Shown here piece by piece: positions 37,101 through 48,600 of a DNA stretch of 64,000 bases. The notes beneath the pieces are model-generated. The model worked only from the letters and a program-made list of their open reading frames with translations, had not been told where the DNA came from and ran no database searches. Origin of the DNA: Hydractinia symbiolongicarpus (Eukaryota > Cnidaria > Hydrozoa > Anthoathecata > Hydractiniidae); contig NC_079882.1 of NCBI RefSeq assembly GCF_029227915.1, positions 5,456,001 through 5,520,000 of the forward strand, read 5' to 3'. Position numbers and translations under genes: made by a program. How positions within the stretch are numbered: position 1 is the first letter of the stretch; every line of letters begins with the position of its first letter.

Positions 37101-39706
37101 GAATTCTTTTAAACGTTTTTTGAACCAAAGTTTGTCATAAGAAGAGTCTCAAATTATACGCCATTGTACATACGCCATTTGGTTTTTGATTTACTGTACG
37201 TTGATTTTTGAGTCTGTATGTAGCTAGCTATGTTAACAATTCTCTACCAAAGTTGTTTGTTTACATTTTGAGCAACTATCCTGGTTGCCATGAGATTAAA
37301 AGTTATACTGTGTTTTATTAAGCTTATAGTGGCTTTTTAGCCAATCAGTGCAGCGGATTTAGCTATTTGTTAACAACGTGATGTATAAATCCTGTTGCTA
37401 AGCCTTTTAGACAAAAAACGCTACAGATTTCTTATTAACCGCTTGAATCAGTTTTATATTGTATACCATGTGTTACCTTTGTTGTCGTGCTATCAATTCT
37501 GTTTGTTTCATTAAATGGGCAGGTTCTGCATGTATTTTCACCAATTCCTCCTATGTAAAAAAGTTGAAGTATTATTTAATATGTAACGTCTAGCAAAAAT
37601 ATTAAAAAAATATTTTCATTACAGAGTTTCTCCCAGTGAAAAAACCTTATGTTATTTAACCTTATGTTATTCAGACCTATCAACATACAATGGCTCATGT
37701 GTGACCAAACTTATATTAAAACCTAAAATATACTTAGCCTATTTCACTAAAAGATGATAAAATTAGAAATATATACTTAATAACAGCAATATTCATCAAA
37801 AAAGTAGATACCATGCATTGTCACAACACTGTCAAAAATAAATTGTATGAAGCTTAAACACTGCTGCCATTTTTTCAAACCTTGTAACTAGTGGTGTAGA
37901 CAATACTATGGTAAATGTTTTCCTATTGACATTTGAGTGCTTCCTTCGAAATAGATAACAGAGGTTACCCAAACCTTAAACATTAATATTGACCTATCTT
38001 ATTTTTTAGCCTAATAAAATGAGATAGGTTAATTTTAAATAAAAACCCTTGTTGTTGTTGCTTTAAAATAAGAGTGCTTAGGGTTATGCTTTGTGAAAAT
38101 ATAACAAGAAGTCCAGGGGCTTTAGCAATTTCAGCAATATAACATAAGCAAGAATATGTAATGAGACTTTTCTCAGAAAAATCTGTCAAAGCATATTGAT
38201 TAAATTTAGTGTTTAAAGTGAAGTTTTGGTAACCTTGCTTCATTTACAACTTAAAAAAGAATAAATAACTAAAAACATTATGCCATAAAAAATTTATATT
38301 GGTGTTCCTCTTGCTGACATGATATTAAAAAAAAAGCCTACGCATGAAGCTATAAATAAAATAGGTGCATAATCTAGAATTTTTTAATTATAATCAACCC
38401 TCGCACAAAGTCCTCTTTAAAATGCAGGAATATATTTCATAGTGATGCAAATACCATCTGTGTTTGAGACCGCATTTTAATATATTTGAAGTGAAACAAA
38501 CAGCTTTTTGTTTATAAAAAACAAATATTTTAAAAGTGACTGATAAATAGACCAAAATTCTTTTAAAATGTTTTAAGAAATTCAACGCAATAAAAAGACC
38601 TGGTTGAAAAATAAAAACCAGATTTAAAAAAAAATTATTTGTTGAAGAATAAAAATTAGAAGATTAAGATGATGGGTGTGTGTTTTATTGGATACAATTT
38701 CCTATTGCTGAGCACGCAAAAATTGGATAATTGAAAAATTAGTTAACCACAGTCTAACCACAGTAAACAACCCTTATTAATTCATATAGACCTTCAACAG
38801 TTGTTCCTCCATTTCTAACTTTTCCATTTCCTTTGATAATATTTCCATTTGATCTTGTCTTGACAAACCCTCTTCTTCCAGACTGGCAATTTCATGAGTT
38901 CGTTGAGCAATTTCTACTTTCAAATCATCTACATCTTGTGTGGTGTCTTTTACTTGTTTCTCAATTTCTTCTTTCTTTGGTAATTTTTCAAACTCCTTTT
39001 CAACTAACCTTTTCTCTTCTTGAAGCCCTTCTAACTTAAAGTCAAGTTGATATAATCTTTCATTACAAGCTGCAAGCTCATTTCCATGTTTTAACAATAT
39101 TGATCTTAACCGATTTACTTCATTATCTTCAACAGATGGAAACATTTCACCACGTTCCAAATCATGACGTTGTTTTTGCACAATTTGCATAAGCTCTTTT
39201 CCTTCATGCAAATACTTTGATTCAGCTTCTCTAATTCTCTTTAAATGATCAACAAGGTCTTGGTATTTTGCTTTAAGTCTGGCAGCCTTAGCTCCTGGTA
39301 TTTTCCCCTCAGTTATGAGCTAGAAGAGTATGAATTTAAATTATATTTTACATCTAAAATTGTTTACCCTAAAACACACGTTGAACAACTATTATAATGG
39401 AAACTTTAATATAAACGTTAGATAAGATTAAACTTTTCCTTTTATTAACATTCTGAGACTTTTAAAAATTTACATAGAAACTTAACAAGGAAATCTATCT
39501 ACAAGTTTAAAAACTTGATATATATATAAGAGTGAAAAACAAAAATAAACCTCATCCAGGCATTGAAATGCTGGCATAGTATTAGCATCTACTTCACCAG
39601 AAACTTCTTTTTTTAACTTTGGTGCAATTGGGTATATATATATAACATCATTAGGATGTTGTGTTTCAGATTCACTGATTACTTCATCTTCATCTGTACT
39701 TGCCAT
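28159..39706 (-). CDS. CCDC146: coiled-coil domain-containing protein 146 (centriole/axoneme protein)
   Basis: Almost wholly coiled-coil protein of 955 residues, the length I recall for human CCDC146. The family (Chlamydomonas MBO2) is tied to centrioles, cilia and sperm flagella. Exons: 39551-39706, 38792-39319, 37477-37550, 36040-36097, 35733-35828, 35576-35649, 35027-35125, 34397-34580, 33316-33575, 32309-32473, 32076-32196, 31310-31771, 30457-30594, 29231-29308, 28897-29067, 28159-28362. Every junction keeps frame and the sum is 956 codons. Diagnostic segments are PAFQCLDE in exon 1, [16 protein letters not shown] (exon 10), [12 protein letters not shown] (exon 12) and the non-coiled C-terminus RPNAYIPD...[17 protein letters not shown] ending KPIEI. 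An acceptor four bases before the ATG suggests a 5' untranslated exon further upstream. Introns carry a 17-bp AT repeat and a MITE. Confidence 0.95.
29309..30456 (-). other. CCDC146 intron with two small repeat patches
   Basis: Intron of 1148 bases. At 29872-29930 there are four imperfect copies of a tccaataaccgccct unit. At 30180-30420 the word caccgg or ccggaa recurs about seven times, with a near-palindrome around ttttactccgg / ccggagtaaaa. Confidence 0.55.
33953..34310. repeat. AT-rich tandem repeat (15-17 bp) in CCDC146 intron
   Basis: Units gatagtatggtatatat (17 bp) and gatagtatgatatat (15 bp) alternate for about 350 bases inside the intron 33576-34396. Long open frames on the minus strand here come only from the repeat. 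Confidence 0.92.
36098..37476 (-). other. CCDC146 intron holding a MITE between direct repeats
   Basis: Intron of 1379 bases. A direct repeat of about 75 bases (near 36357-36432 and 36952-37030, sharing aaccagga.tattttctaa) flanks the short inverted-repeat element at 36790-36910. No coding content. Confidence 0.6.
36790..36910. mobile_element. 121-bp MITE with 36-bp imperfect inverted ends
   Basis: The left end aaaatggtttgtctatctat...atattacc pairs with the right end ggtaatattt...atagataaaacagttt with about seven mismatches over 36 bases. Too short to encode a protein. Confidence 0.7.
37551..38791 (-). other. CCDC146 intron, nothing recognised
   Basis: Intron of 1241 bases between the 176-codon exon 2 and exon 3. 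AT-rich without clear repeats. Its donor AAG|GTCTAT is weak but keeps frame. Confidence 0.7.
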
Positions 39707-41706
39707 TTTTCTGAAATAAAACACAGAAAATAGTATATTCTAAGTGATCATAGAGCTGAATTTATAAAAGTATATAGAAATATATAAGTGTATTTAAGTG
39801 TGGGTGGTTATTTAGAAGTGGGCTATATTGTTTTTCCAAAAGAAATTAGCTAACTACTACTGCTATACACCTTATTGAATATTTACATTTTTTGTAGTCC
39901 CTTGTAGCTTTGGCTTATTTTTAATGCAGTGTCTATACCCGACAGCCTATAATCCTATGATTAAAACCTATATGTCTTTCAAATAGGCCCGAATAACATT
40001 AAATCTACACCTATAACAACACAATAAATGTGTAAACCGACAACACGAATAATGCATATCAGTCATTTTAATCTAGTTTTATGTTTTAAAAAAAACGAAT
40101 TAAAACAAGAACCAATATTTTACACTCTCACTATTATTACTTTAAATATCTTGCAACACAAATTGACCAGTTTTTTTCAAGTTCTTTGATTGTATGCAAT
40201 TCAAGCAGCACCATTTTAGGTTCGCATATTACACAATTGTATAAATTTTTAATATATATTTATAACTATAGTGTGTCATGCAAAACCATCAACTTAGCCC
40301 TTTTCTTTCCCTTAATGTCTAAAATGCATATACATGGAGTCAGGCCTGGAAATTTGTGGAGTCTAGGGTAACGATCCATCATTACCGTGATTTGAAGCTG
40401 ACGGAAACGATCAAAACGGTTTTTCGTTTCCGCAAAGTAGACCTTGCAGAAACGATACGTCAACGACAGTAACGATTAGCTTTAAACGGATAAATAAGTA
40501 AAGAATTATTTCATAATTGCCCTAGTTAGTAACAAGACCTACTCCATACTAGTAATTTATTATATTTATGAATATATAAATATTATAATATAAAATTATT
40601 TTAATTTGAAATATTGTACAAGGGAAACAATTTATCGTTATCGTCTTTTTTGATTTGCGGAAACGTCACGGAAACGAAACGATGGTTTCTGCCAGAGTTC
40701 CAGGCCTTGGAGTGATGTCTTTTAATGGAAAAAACAAAAACAAGAGGGAGCTTTTGCACATGATGCTATTTAACAACTATGAAAATATATGCAAAAAGTC
40801 CTTTCCGATAATAAGTCATTTGTTAAAACACCCATGAGCTCCTATATAAGAAACAATCAAAAAGGTGTCAGCAATTTTTTGAGATCTTCTCTCCGTTGAC
40901 AATATAAACAAGTTAAAGATCTAAGATAAAACATTTTGGGGCTAGTAAAAAAGGAGGGCAGAGATGAATGAATCATATTTAGTTAGTGCTCCCTAAACAA
41001 GTGTATTTCATCATAAGTACACTGTAAAGTATTTATTGTAAATTAACCTTGATTTCTGAAAAAGTTTTCTCCTTAAAGTATGATAACATTAGTCAATCAA
41101 GAAAGTTTATTCTTGTAAAAATTTGATTTTTTTATGCGAAAGTCTATTCTCACAGAAATATACTGGCTAAACTTTCCATGGTAGAAAGGTCTTAGTAAGA
41201 ACTCTTAAGATTTTTCAAGAACTTTCTAAGATCTACATATCAAGAGTTCAAACAAATTTTTGCGAGATTAGCAAAAATTAATCAACTTAAGGTACTTTGA
41301 ATTATACGATTGATTAACATAATCCTTTTTCCTTTTTTTAAATTTGTTTCCGCAATTTAAAAGAGAAAAAGAATTAATCCGTTAACTCAACAGACAGAGT
41401 ATAAAGAAAAAATTCAATACAGGTTGTTGTTTTTATAGGAAAACCATTTTTTGACCGAACTCCCAATTTTCTTAGCAAAATGCTCAAATATATAGTGGTT
41501 GAAATTTTCTTAATTTTTATTTTTCTCCTTTCTTAGCTTTCTTTATAAATTATTATTGACAGCTGTGAATAACATTATATATATTTTTTTTTATTTTATT
41601 TAAAATATTTTATTTTATTGAGATAAAGAGACTTGTTATTTTTAGGATAACATTTTGTTATATTTAATGTATATTTGACTCGATTGCGTTGTGTTTGAAA
41701 TTATGG
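39707..41706. other. gap upstream of CCDC146; hAT-like element, otherwise AT-rich
   Basis: Should contain the CCDC146 promoter and a 5' untranslated exon, which cannot be placed. Contains the inverted-repeat element at 40341-40707. Confidence 0.45.
40341..40707. mobile_element. 367-bp hAT-like non-autonomous element
   Basis: Ends caggcctggaa and ttccaggcct are inverted. tggagt lies immediately outside both ends (40335-40340 and 40707-40713, border uncertain by a base), consistent with a 6-8 bp target duplication. The interior repeats cggaaacg words on both strands. No coding capacity. Confidence 0.65.
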
Positions 41707-42052
41707 CAGGCCTATCAATAAGAAAATAACACCAGAGCAAAAAATTGCTCCCCCAACGTTACAATAATTTAAGCTGGGAGAGCATCTGAATAAATAGAGT
41801 TAGTTTATAAACACATATATTTTATCTTTTTTATCTATTCTATTTTATCTTTTTTTACATATTTTAATTCTTTTTTACGGTAATAAGAAAGAGAATTAAT
41901 TTCCATAGGAGTTAAATTAATATTGCTCAGCCGGAAAAATGTTTTTTGGAATTGGGGGAGCAATTAATGGCTCAGCTAGTTTATCATTTCTCAGAATTGA
42001 ACAAGCATTTGTGTGAGCAAGAGCAATTGCTCTCCCCTTATTGATAGACCTG
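41707..42052. mobile_element. 346-bp element with 16-bp inverted ends and 6-bp target duplication
   Basis: The left end caggcctatcaataag and the right end (reverse complement caggtctatcaataag) differ at one base. ttatgg occurs directly outside both ends (41701-41706 and 42053-42058). Subterminal attgctcccc / ggggagcaat words extend the symmetry. Confidence 0.85.
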
Positions 42053-42100
42053 TTATGGGAATTTAGTAACTGTAAATGTAAATATCAAGATAGATAGATA

Positions 42101-43657
42101 CAGTACAGTCCAGATGTAAGCGTACGCGTACGCTCAACTTGCAAAAATAATTGCTTTCATTAAAAAAAACAATAGGATAGGGAGTTCCTTTCAAATTGCA
42201 CGAAAATAATTGCTTCGTGTTAAAAACAAAAGCATAGCAAGAACCATTGTTTAAAAACAATATTCTGCGCGAGAAAAAATTAAACGCGAAGGCCATTGAA
42301 TTTTAATTTTTTTTAAACAACGAAACTAATTATAATTACGCGATTTTAATCTGATATAAGCTCTTTTAAAAAACAACAAATCCAATGATCTAAATATTTT
42401 AAAAAAACTAATGCTACTTTTAAAACTTTTAGTAATATTTCTTTATCGTCGAAATATATTTTTTAACATGCGAAGCTTTTAAAAGTTCTTTTTATAAAAA
42501 GCAACGCTTAGCAACGCAAACGGAAAAACCCTACGTTCGGGACTTTTCCCTTTGCGATAAGATTTCGAAAACAAATTAAATTTTAATACCGAAGAAAGAA
42601 AAAATCTAAAAATATAACTTTTGACGTTTTATAGTATCACGCATGTGATATAACGAATCTTTTCTATCGTCGTTTTTCGTTTTTAAACTTTTAAAATGCG
42701 ATCTAAAAAAACATTTCTATCGCCGTTTTTCGTTTTTAAACTTTTAAAATCCGATCTAAAAAAACATTTCTATCGGCGTTTTTCGTTTTAAAACTATTAA
42801 AATGCGATCTAAAAAAAACATTTCTATCGCCGTTTTTCGTTTTTAAACTTTTAAAATGCGATCTAAAAAAAACATTTCTATCGCCGTTTTTTTGTTTTTA
42901 AACTTTTAAAATGCGATCTAAAAAAAACATTTCTATCGCCGTTTTTCGTTTTTAAACTTTTAAAATGCGATCTAAAAAAACATAACGCCGTTTTTCGTTT
43001 TTAAACTTTTAAAATGCGATCTAAAAAAACATTTCTATCACCGTTTTTCGTTTTTAAACTTTTAAAATGCGATCTAAAAAAACATTTCTATCGTCGTTTT
43101 TCGTTTTTAAACTTTTAAAATGATATCTAAAAAAAAACATTTCTATCACCGTTTTTCGTTTTTAAACTTTTAAAATGCGATCTAAAAAAACATTTCTATC
43201 GCCGTTTTTCGTTTTTAAAGTTTTAAAATGCAATCTAAAAAAACATTTCTATTAAAATTAAAGTTTCAATCTTTGTTAAAATATAATAATTTCTATCGCT
43301 TAAAAGCTTTATTTCACCCGCGCAACCAACAATGCCTTCTCGCTAGTTTATTTAGTTTCCACGCAAAACATTTGTTTAATAAAAATATTAAACAATGGCA
43401 CTTCGTGTCACATTGATAGAGTTGATAACATTTGCAATTATGCTATCGGGAATAGTTATGTTAACACTATTTAACAATAGTTACGTGCAGTTATAATAAG
43501 CTATTTTTTCTTCAATAATCTTTTGTTTATTAGGCGCAAGTTAATGACTTACAAGACTCGCAAGATAATTAATAAGAACAAAAGACAAACAACTACCGCC
43601 TCCGAGAAAAAGGTGTGAAACTTGCGCGTATGGTCCGCTTACATCTGGACTGTACTG
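42101..43657. mobile_element. mariner-like non-autonomous element with internal tandem array, copy 1
   Basis: 1557 bp. The ends cagtacagtccagatgtaag are perfect inverted repeats of 22 bases. A TA dinucleotide lies outside each end (42099-42100 and 43658-43659), as expected for Tc1/mariner insertion. The flanks join to match the uninterrupted paralogous site at 25145-25175, which confirms the borders. No transposase frame is visible. The interior is mostly a 53-bp tandem array. Confidence 0.88.
42661..43250. repeat. 53-bp tandem array (about 11 copies) inside mariner-like element
   Basis: The unit runs through tttcgtttttaaactttta, aaatgcgatctaaaaaaac and atttctatcgccg. Copies are spaced 52-55 bases apart, varying by A-run length. 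One copy lacks the atttctatc part. Confidence 0.9.
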
Positions 43658-43775
43658 TAGATGTGTATATTTTACATGGCTAGCCTCGCAAATATAGAAG
43701 GATACCCTGTCTATTATTTCCAAGATGGGGAACATGGCTTTATGGGGAGTCCTGGAGTATTAAATTAGGCTCTTT
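43658..43775 (+). repeat. dispersed repeat, copy 2 (interrupted by the mariner-like element)
   Basis: Homologous to 25153-25264. The GATA-type left flank (42085-42100) lies on the other side of the mariner-like element, so the element jumped into this repeat. Confidence 0.8.
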
Positions 43776-44436
43776 GCTCTGTCAGACAACTCCCTGCAAC
43801 ATCTAACAGCCCACACAGTGCACCATTTCCCCAATTTCCCTCAAATGGCTTGGGTTAACCCAGGGCTATGGTAATATTTAATTGCCCATATTGAATCGCT
43901 AACCACTAAATTGCAGTACCACAAACAAAACTACGGTGCTGCAAAGGCCTAAAAAAATTGGATCTTAACACACTGAGGCTGAGGATTTTGAGATTTTTTA
44001 AAGCTCATTTTCTTACAAAAATTTTTCTTATAAAAAATTGTATCAAATTTAGTTAATGCTAACGATACAGCATACCTTTTGAGCATGATTTTTTAAACCA
44101 CCTTTTTTAGCGATATATATAAATTTATTGTTGCATACATCATTATAAAGCATTTTCATAAAAATTTTTATAAAAGTTGTGACAAACACAGAGACATTAT
44201 TGATACGCCTTGCCTTTACAAAAACTATTCATTCCATGATCTTTAAAATCTTAATAAATGTATATATATGTCAAAAGATTAAGTCCCCATTTTTGATTTA
44301 TTTCACTTTCTTTAGAAATGCTACTCTTTAAGTCTTTGGGATGTAAAATCTAGAACTTATAGTTTTTGGCAATAAAAAAATGCTCTTAAACAAGTTAGCT
44401 TCTGTTGTTTTTCATAAAATTTATGCGGGTTCAAAT

Positions 44437-44536
44437 TTAACTAGTATGAAGTCCTTTACCACACAGCACTGTAACTTTGGATTGACACCAACTGATTGGC
44501 ACTGCAAAATCACCAGATACATCCACGTTAGCTGAC
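44437..44536 (-). other. unassigned exon-like piece (terminal exon?)
   Basis: A good acceptor (gatattttcag) opens a 32-codon frame, SANVDVSGDFAVPISWCQSK and onward, ending in a stop. It starts one base into a codon. No donor partner was found and I do not recognise the protein. Confidence 0.2.
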
Positions 44537-44908
44537 CTGAAAATATCTTTCTCAAGAAAATTTATGACGAAGTCAAAAACAATTATTCAGCAAACAATTG
44601 CAAAATAAAGTAATCAAACAATAAAAAAGCCTGATATTGTGTTTTAAAGGTTCAGGGAACTTAAAACTTCATTTCATGTTACATCTCAAAAATCAATACC
44701 ATATTTCTTTAAAATTAAAAAAGTTTCTGGTAGTAATTCGGCTTAATATAGTATGTACTGTTTCCTTAGACAGCTTGTACACTATGATAATTTTCTAAAT
44801 AAGTTCATTTAAAATGAGTTTACAGTACAATAATTTCACAGTTTCAGTTAAGCAGTTGGGCATCTTCTGTGTTTTTTTCTTAGCAAAGCGATCAACAAAA
44901 TACATGAT

Positions 44909-45026
44909 CTAATTTTCTGTCGGGTGAAATTTTGAGGTTTTCAAAACAGCAAACTTCCACTGGAAAAACTTCAATAATTTTGTGCAACTTTCTGGTGAAT
45001 CACCCTGGTCAAACACCATTAATTCT
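44909..45026 (-). other. unassigned exon-like piece (terminal exon?)
   Basis: A strong acceptor (actttttttag) opens a 38-codon frame, ELMVFDQGDSPESCTKLLKF and onward, ending in a stop. It has the same entry phase as the piece at 44437. It could be the last exon of a small minus-strand gene whose first exon lies between here and RPN1. Not recognised. Confidence 0.25.
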
Positions 45027-45635
45027 CTAAAAAAAGTTTTATTTCACTTTATTAAGAGTAAAATATATTTCACTTACTTGCTCACTTATGGTATGGATGG
45101 ACTTATATACGGGAGCTAGCTATATCTAGCTAGCTATAATAGATTATTAAAGTATTTTCTCCGTCTCACGTTGTGAACAAGTTGAGTATGATCGCTTTCC
45201 CCTAACTAAAGCATTTCTATGTAACCTACGTAAATATAGATGGCGAAAAATCAAATGGTCAATACAGCTAGCTAGCTAGCTAGGTAAGCTAAGGTATGCA
45301 CAAACGTCAGCATCCATCACATCATTCAAGTGAGCACTCGTTCGATCACGCTTCTTCGATACCATTTATTAAAGAAACTTTGTTTATTTTGATTTCCGTG
45401 TTTTTACTTACCATAATTAATATAAAGAGGTTATCTTTAAAATTACTTTAATAACGTCTGACCACATTTGTATCCAGGGGTAGGTAAACAAGTCAAAAAA
45501 TTGAATGATAGAGGTAAACTTAGTACACGTAGATGCTCCACGACGTCCATCATCCACTGGCGGTCATTTGTGTGTCTCCCACCGTCCAAATTTATCTGGA
45601 TTAATCATACGTTAAATGGACATTTAGGACTAGTT

Positions 45636-48600
45636 ATGGGAAAACTTAATACTAACATGATTTGGTTTATTTTTGGAGCTGTTATTTTGTATCAGCCTTT
45701 TTTAAATGCAGAGCTAATACTCACGAAAGTAGACAGAACCATCGATCTAACTTCTCAGTTAACAAAAATTACTAGTCAAATTTCTATTGAGAACAAAGGA
45801 GGTTCGCCAATACGCGACTTTGTGTTAGCTATTGAAGAGGAAGTTGCATCGCATATCTCATTTTTAGATGTTTCAGTAAGAATTTTATATTTTGTTATCA
45901 AACATTTGTCATTGTCAAATTAGAAATCCTGTGGATGCAGATCCCCCAAAAACTAGGGATGTTAAGGTTTAGCTTTTGATGACACTTCAGCTTCTTGATT
46001 TGTTTAGTTCAGATCAACTAAAGTATCTTCGTAGATTGAATGTATACTGCCCTAATAACGAGGGTGCCGGACACGCCGCAAAATCCACGGGGCTTTCAGA
46101 CGACTTTCGGCGTTTAAAAAAAAACTCAAAATTTCGCTGGAGAAAACCGAATCAACATTGTTTTTAAACATTTATTGTCAAATATAATTCATTCTTTTAA
46201 TGTTGAGCAGTGGTAGTGAAAGACCTCTGAAAAAACTGTTTTTTTACATCATTTATTCCATAAATAGCTGTAATAGAATCCCACAAATAATAAACTAGGA
46301 GTACAAAGATAAAATAGCACCTTCTTTACATTTATTATATATTTTTCTTATTTGAACATTCCCTGACCACTAAAACCTAGATGGCAAGAATTGCTGGATC
46401 ACACCATCCCTGGTTGTAGGTTGTAATAGGTGGACGTAACGAATATCTAGTGTTGAGTCATTTTTTGAGCCCTGAAAATAAAGTTGGTTAGTCAGTTAGC
46501 AAATAAAAACAAATTTTTATTTAAAACTATCAAGCCACCAATTAGGTATACCATTGAATACGATTGAAAGCTATAATAACTAAATGATTTGTCATACATT
46601 ACAAATCATGTATAACTCATGTTTAACTTTAAATTGCTATAATGTTTTTACCCCACCAGAAATCAGAAAACTAATTCGCGAAAAATGAAACTTGTATTAT
46701 ATTTTTATATATTTTGCATAATTGACAAGTAAAAATTATTGTTGCTTTTATTGCATATGTGTTTTTATCTAAACACACACAAAATACCTTCCCTTTATAG
46801 CTAAGGCTTAGCCACTTTTCGTTTTTCATTTCTTCTTGCCATGAAAAGTCATATTATTAATCATATAGTGTGTAAAACAAATCATGTGAACTTAATAATA
46901 TAGTGTATTATAGCCTTAATATACTTGAATGCAGTATCATCACCATAATCAGGATAAAAATTAAAATTCTTTGTTTAAATTTTTAACAGTCTTATCAAGC
47001 AGTTCCATACTTGTTTTGTTTTGCTTGATAAAATGATGAAAATATGGACCACTGCCCTAAAACTATTTCTTATTTTATGTGCAGGGGGAGCAGGGTTGCA
47101 ACTAATAATAAGTTCAATAAAAAGAGCAAAATAAAGTAAAAACAGAAACTTTTAACTGGCGACAGCACACTTCAGTTGTTAATTAAGTCTACCATTTTAC
47201 ATTTTGCCACAGGATCAGTACATCCTCTTCCCTCCCTAAATGTCAAAACAATAACGAAAAAGGGACTGGCATAACTTTAAAAAAATGGAATTTTATGTTG
47301 GTGGTCAAATACATGCAGTTGGTGGAACCAAAGCTATTTCTCTTGCCCATTAGACAAACAATTTCAAAAAATCATGTTTTTTTGTTGTTGCTGTTTTTGT
47401 TGTTGTTGCTGTTTTTTAATTGTATGTAATCAGGGTTCCCACGCCTTCAAAAAATCCTTAAAAAATAAAATCCTTTCTAAAATCCTAAAATTTCCTGATT
47501 TTTTGCAAATACTCTAAAAGATCTAAATTTTTTAGAGAACAAATATTTATGAAACTCTACTTGTATAATGGATTTTCTGGTGGAATATAAATCCCAAATA
47601 TATATATTCTGCATCAGTTATCCTAAATCAAATTCTCCTATAATCTAAATTTTTGTATGTCTTTTCCCTTCTTATCAAAAAAATCTCCTAAAAAAAAGCT
47701 AAAATCCTCCAAATATCCTAAAAAAGGCTACTTGCAAATGAGTGGAACCCTGATAATTCTATTTGAGACCTGAAACAAAGTTATTTCCATCAAAACATAC
47801 TGCAAAAGTATGTTCTTGTGAAAAAGCATTGAAATGATTATTTGTAAAAGTATTTCTCTTTATCTTTATTATAAAACCTGTATACATCTGTCTATCACGC
47901 AAAATGGTAGCTTAGCTGTGCAAGTAGCAAGACACACATCATGCCGTATAAAAAGGACGGGCGAACCCGTGCATTTTTCCACAGGCTAATAACTAGTTCT
48001 GCTAATTATTTTACTTTTTTAAAAAAAATGTTATAAGCAGAATAAATTGTTAAGAAAATTTTACTTTTTTAACTTCAGGAAAAGCAAGACAATGAAGCAA
48101 AATTGCCTTTCACTGCAACTACTGTGGGTGGACAAAGGTAGTTTGGAATTGTATTTCATTTCTTGTTTAATGATGAACCTTGGTATTTCTCTTTTAGGTA
48201 TACAAACCAAGTTCACCTTTAAGGTTACTTGCTCAAAATCAATCCAACCCTTTTGAGATTTTTGCTTTTACATTATTTTTTCAGACCATAAACCCTACAG
48301 TACAGTCCGAATGTAATCTACCGCGTACACGCTAATATCACATCTTTGCGTGGAGAAAGGCAGTCGTTTGTTTGGGGTTATAATTAAATCCCTTAAGGGT
48401 TTTCCAAGTTTATATTTGCGTGTTAAAAAACAATGCAGTCGCGAAGAAATATCGGAGCAATTATATTTCTTGTAATAGCAAGATGCATTGTGTAAATGTA
48501 TTGATAAGCTATTCCCTTAAGTATTAGCGTGAAGTAATTAAGTAATAAAAATCTTTTGCTAAGTTTTATAATACATTGCGCGAGAATGTATTGTTGATTT

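Larger units (their letters stand above)
43776..45635. other. gap upstream of RPN1; two minus-strand exon-like pieces
   Basis: AT-rich, with an agctagct-rich patch at 45110-45290. Two exon-like pieces on the minus strand are listed separately. The RPN1 promoter and 5' untranslated region should lie at the right edge; a short upstream ORF begins near 45503. Confidence 0.4.

Noticed and set aside
42661-43250. Regular 53-bp repeats as a CRISPR-like array
   Set aside because: Units are contiguous with no unique spacers, and lie inside a transposon in eukaryotic DNA.
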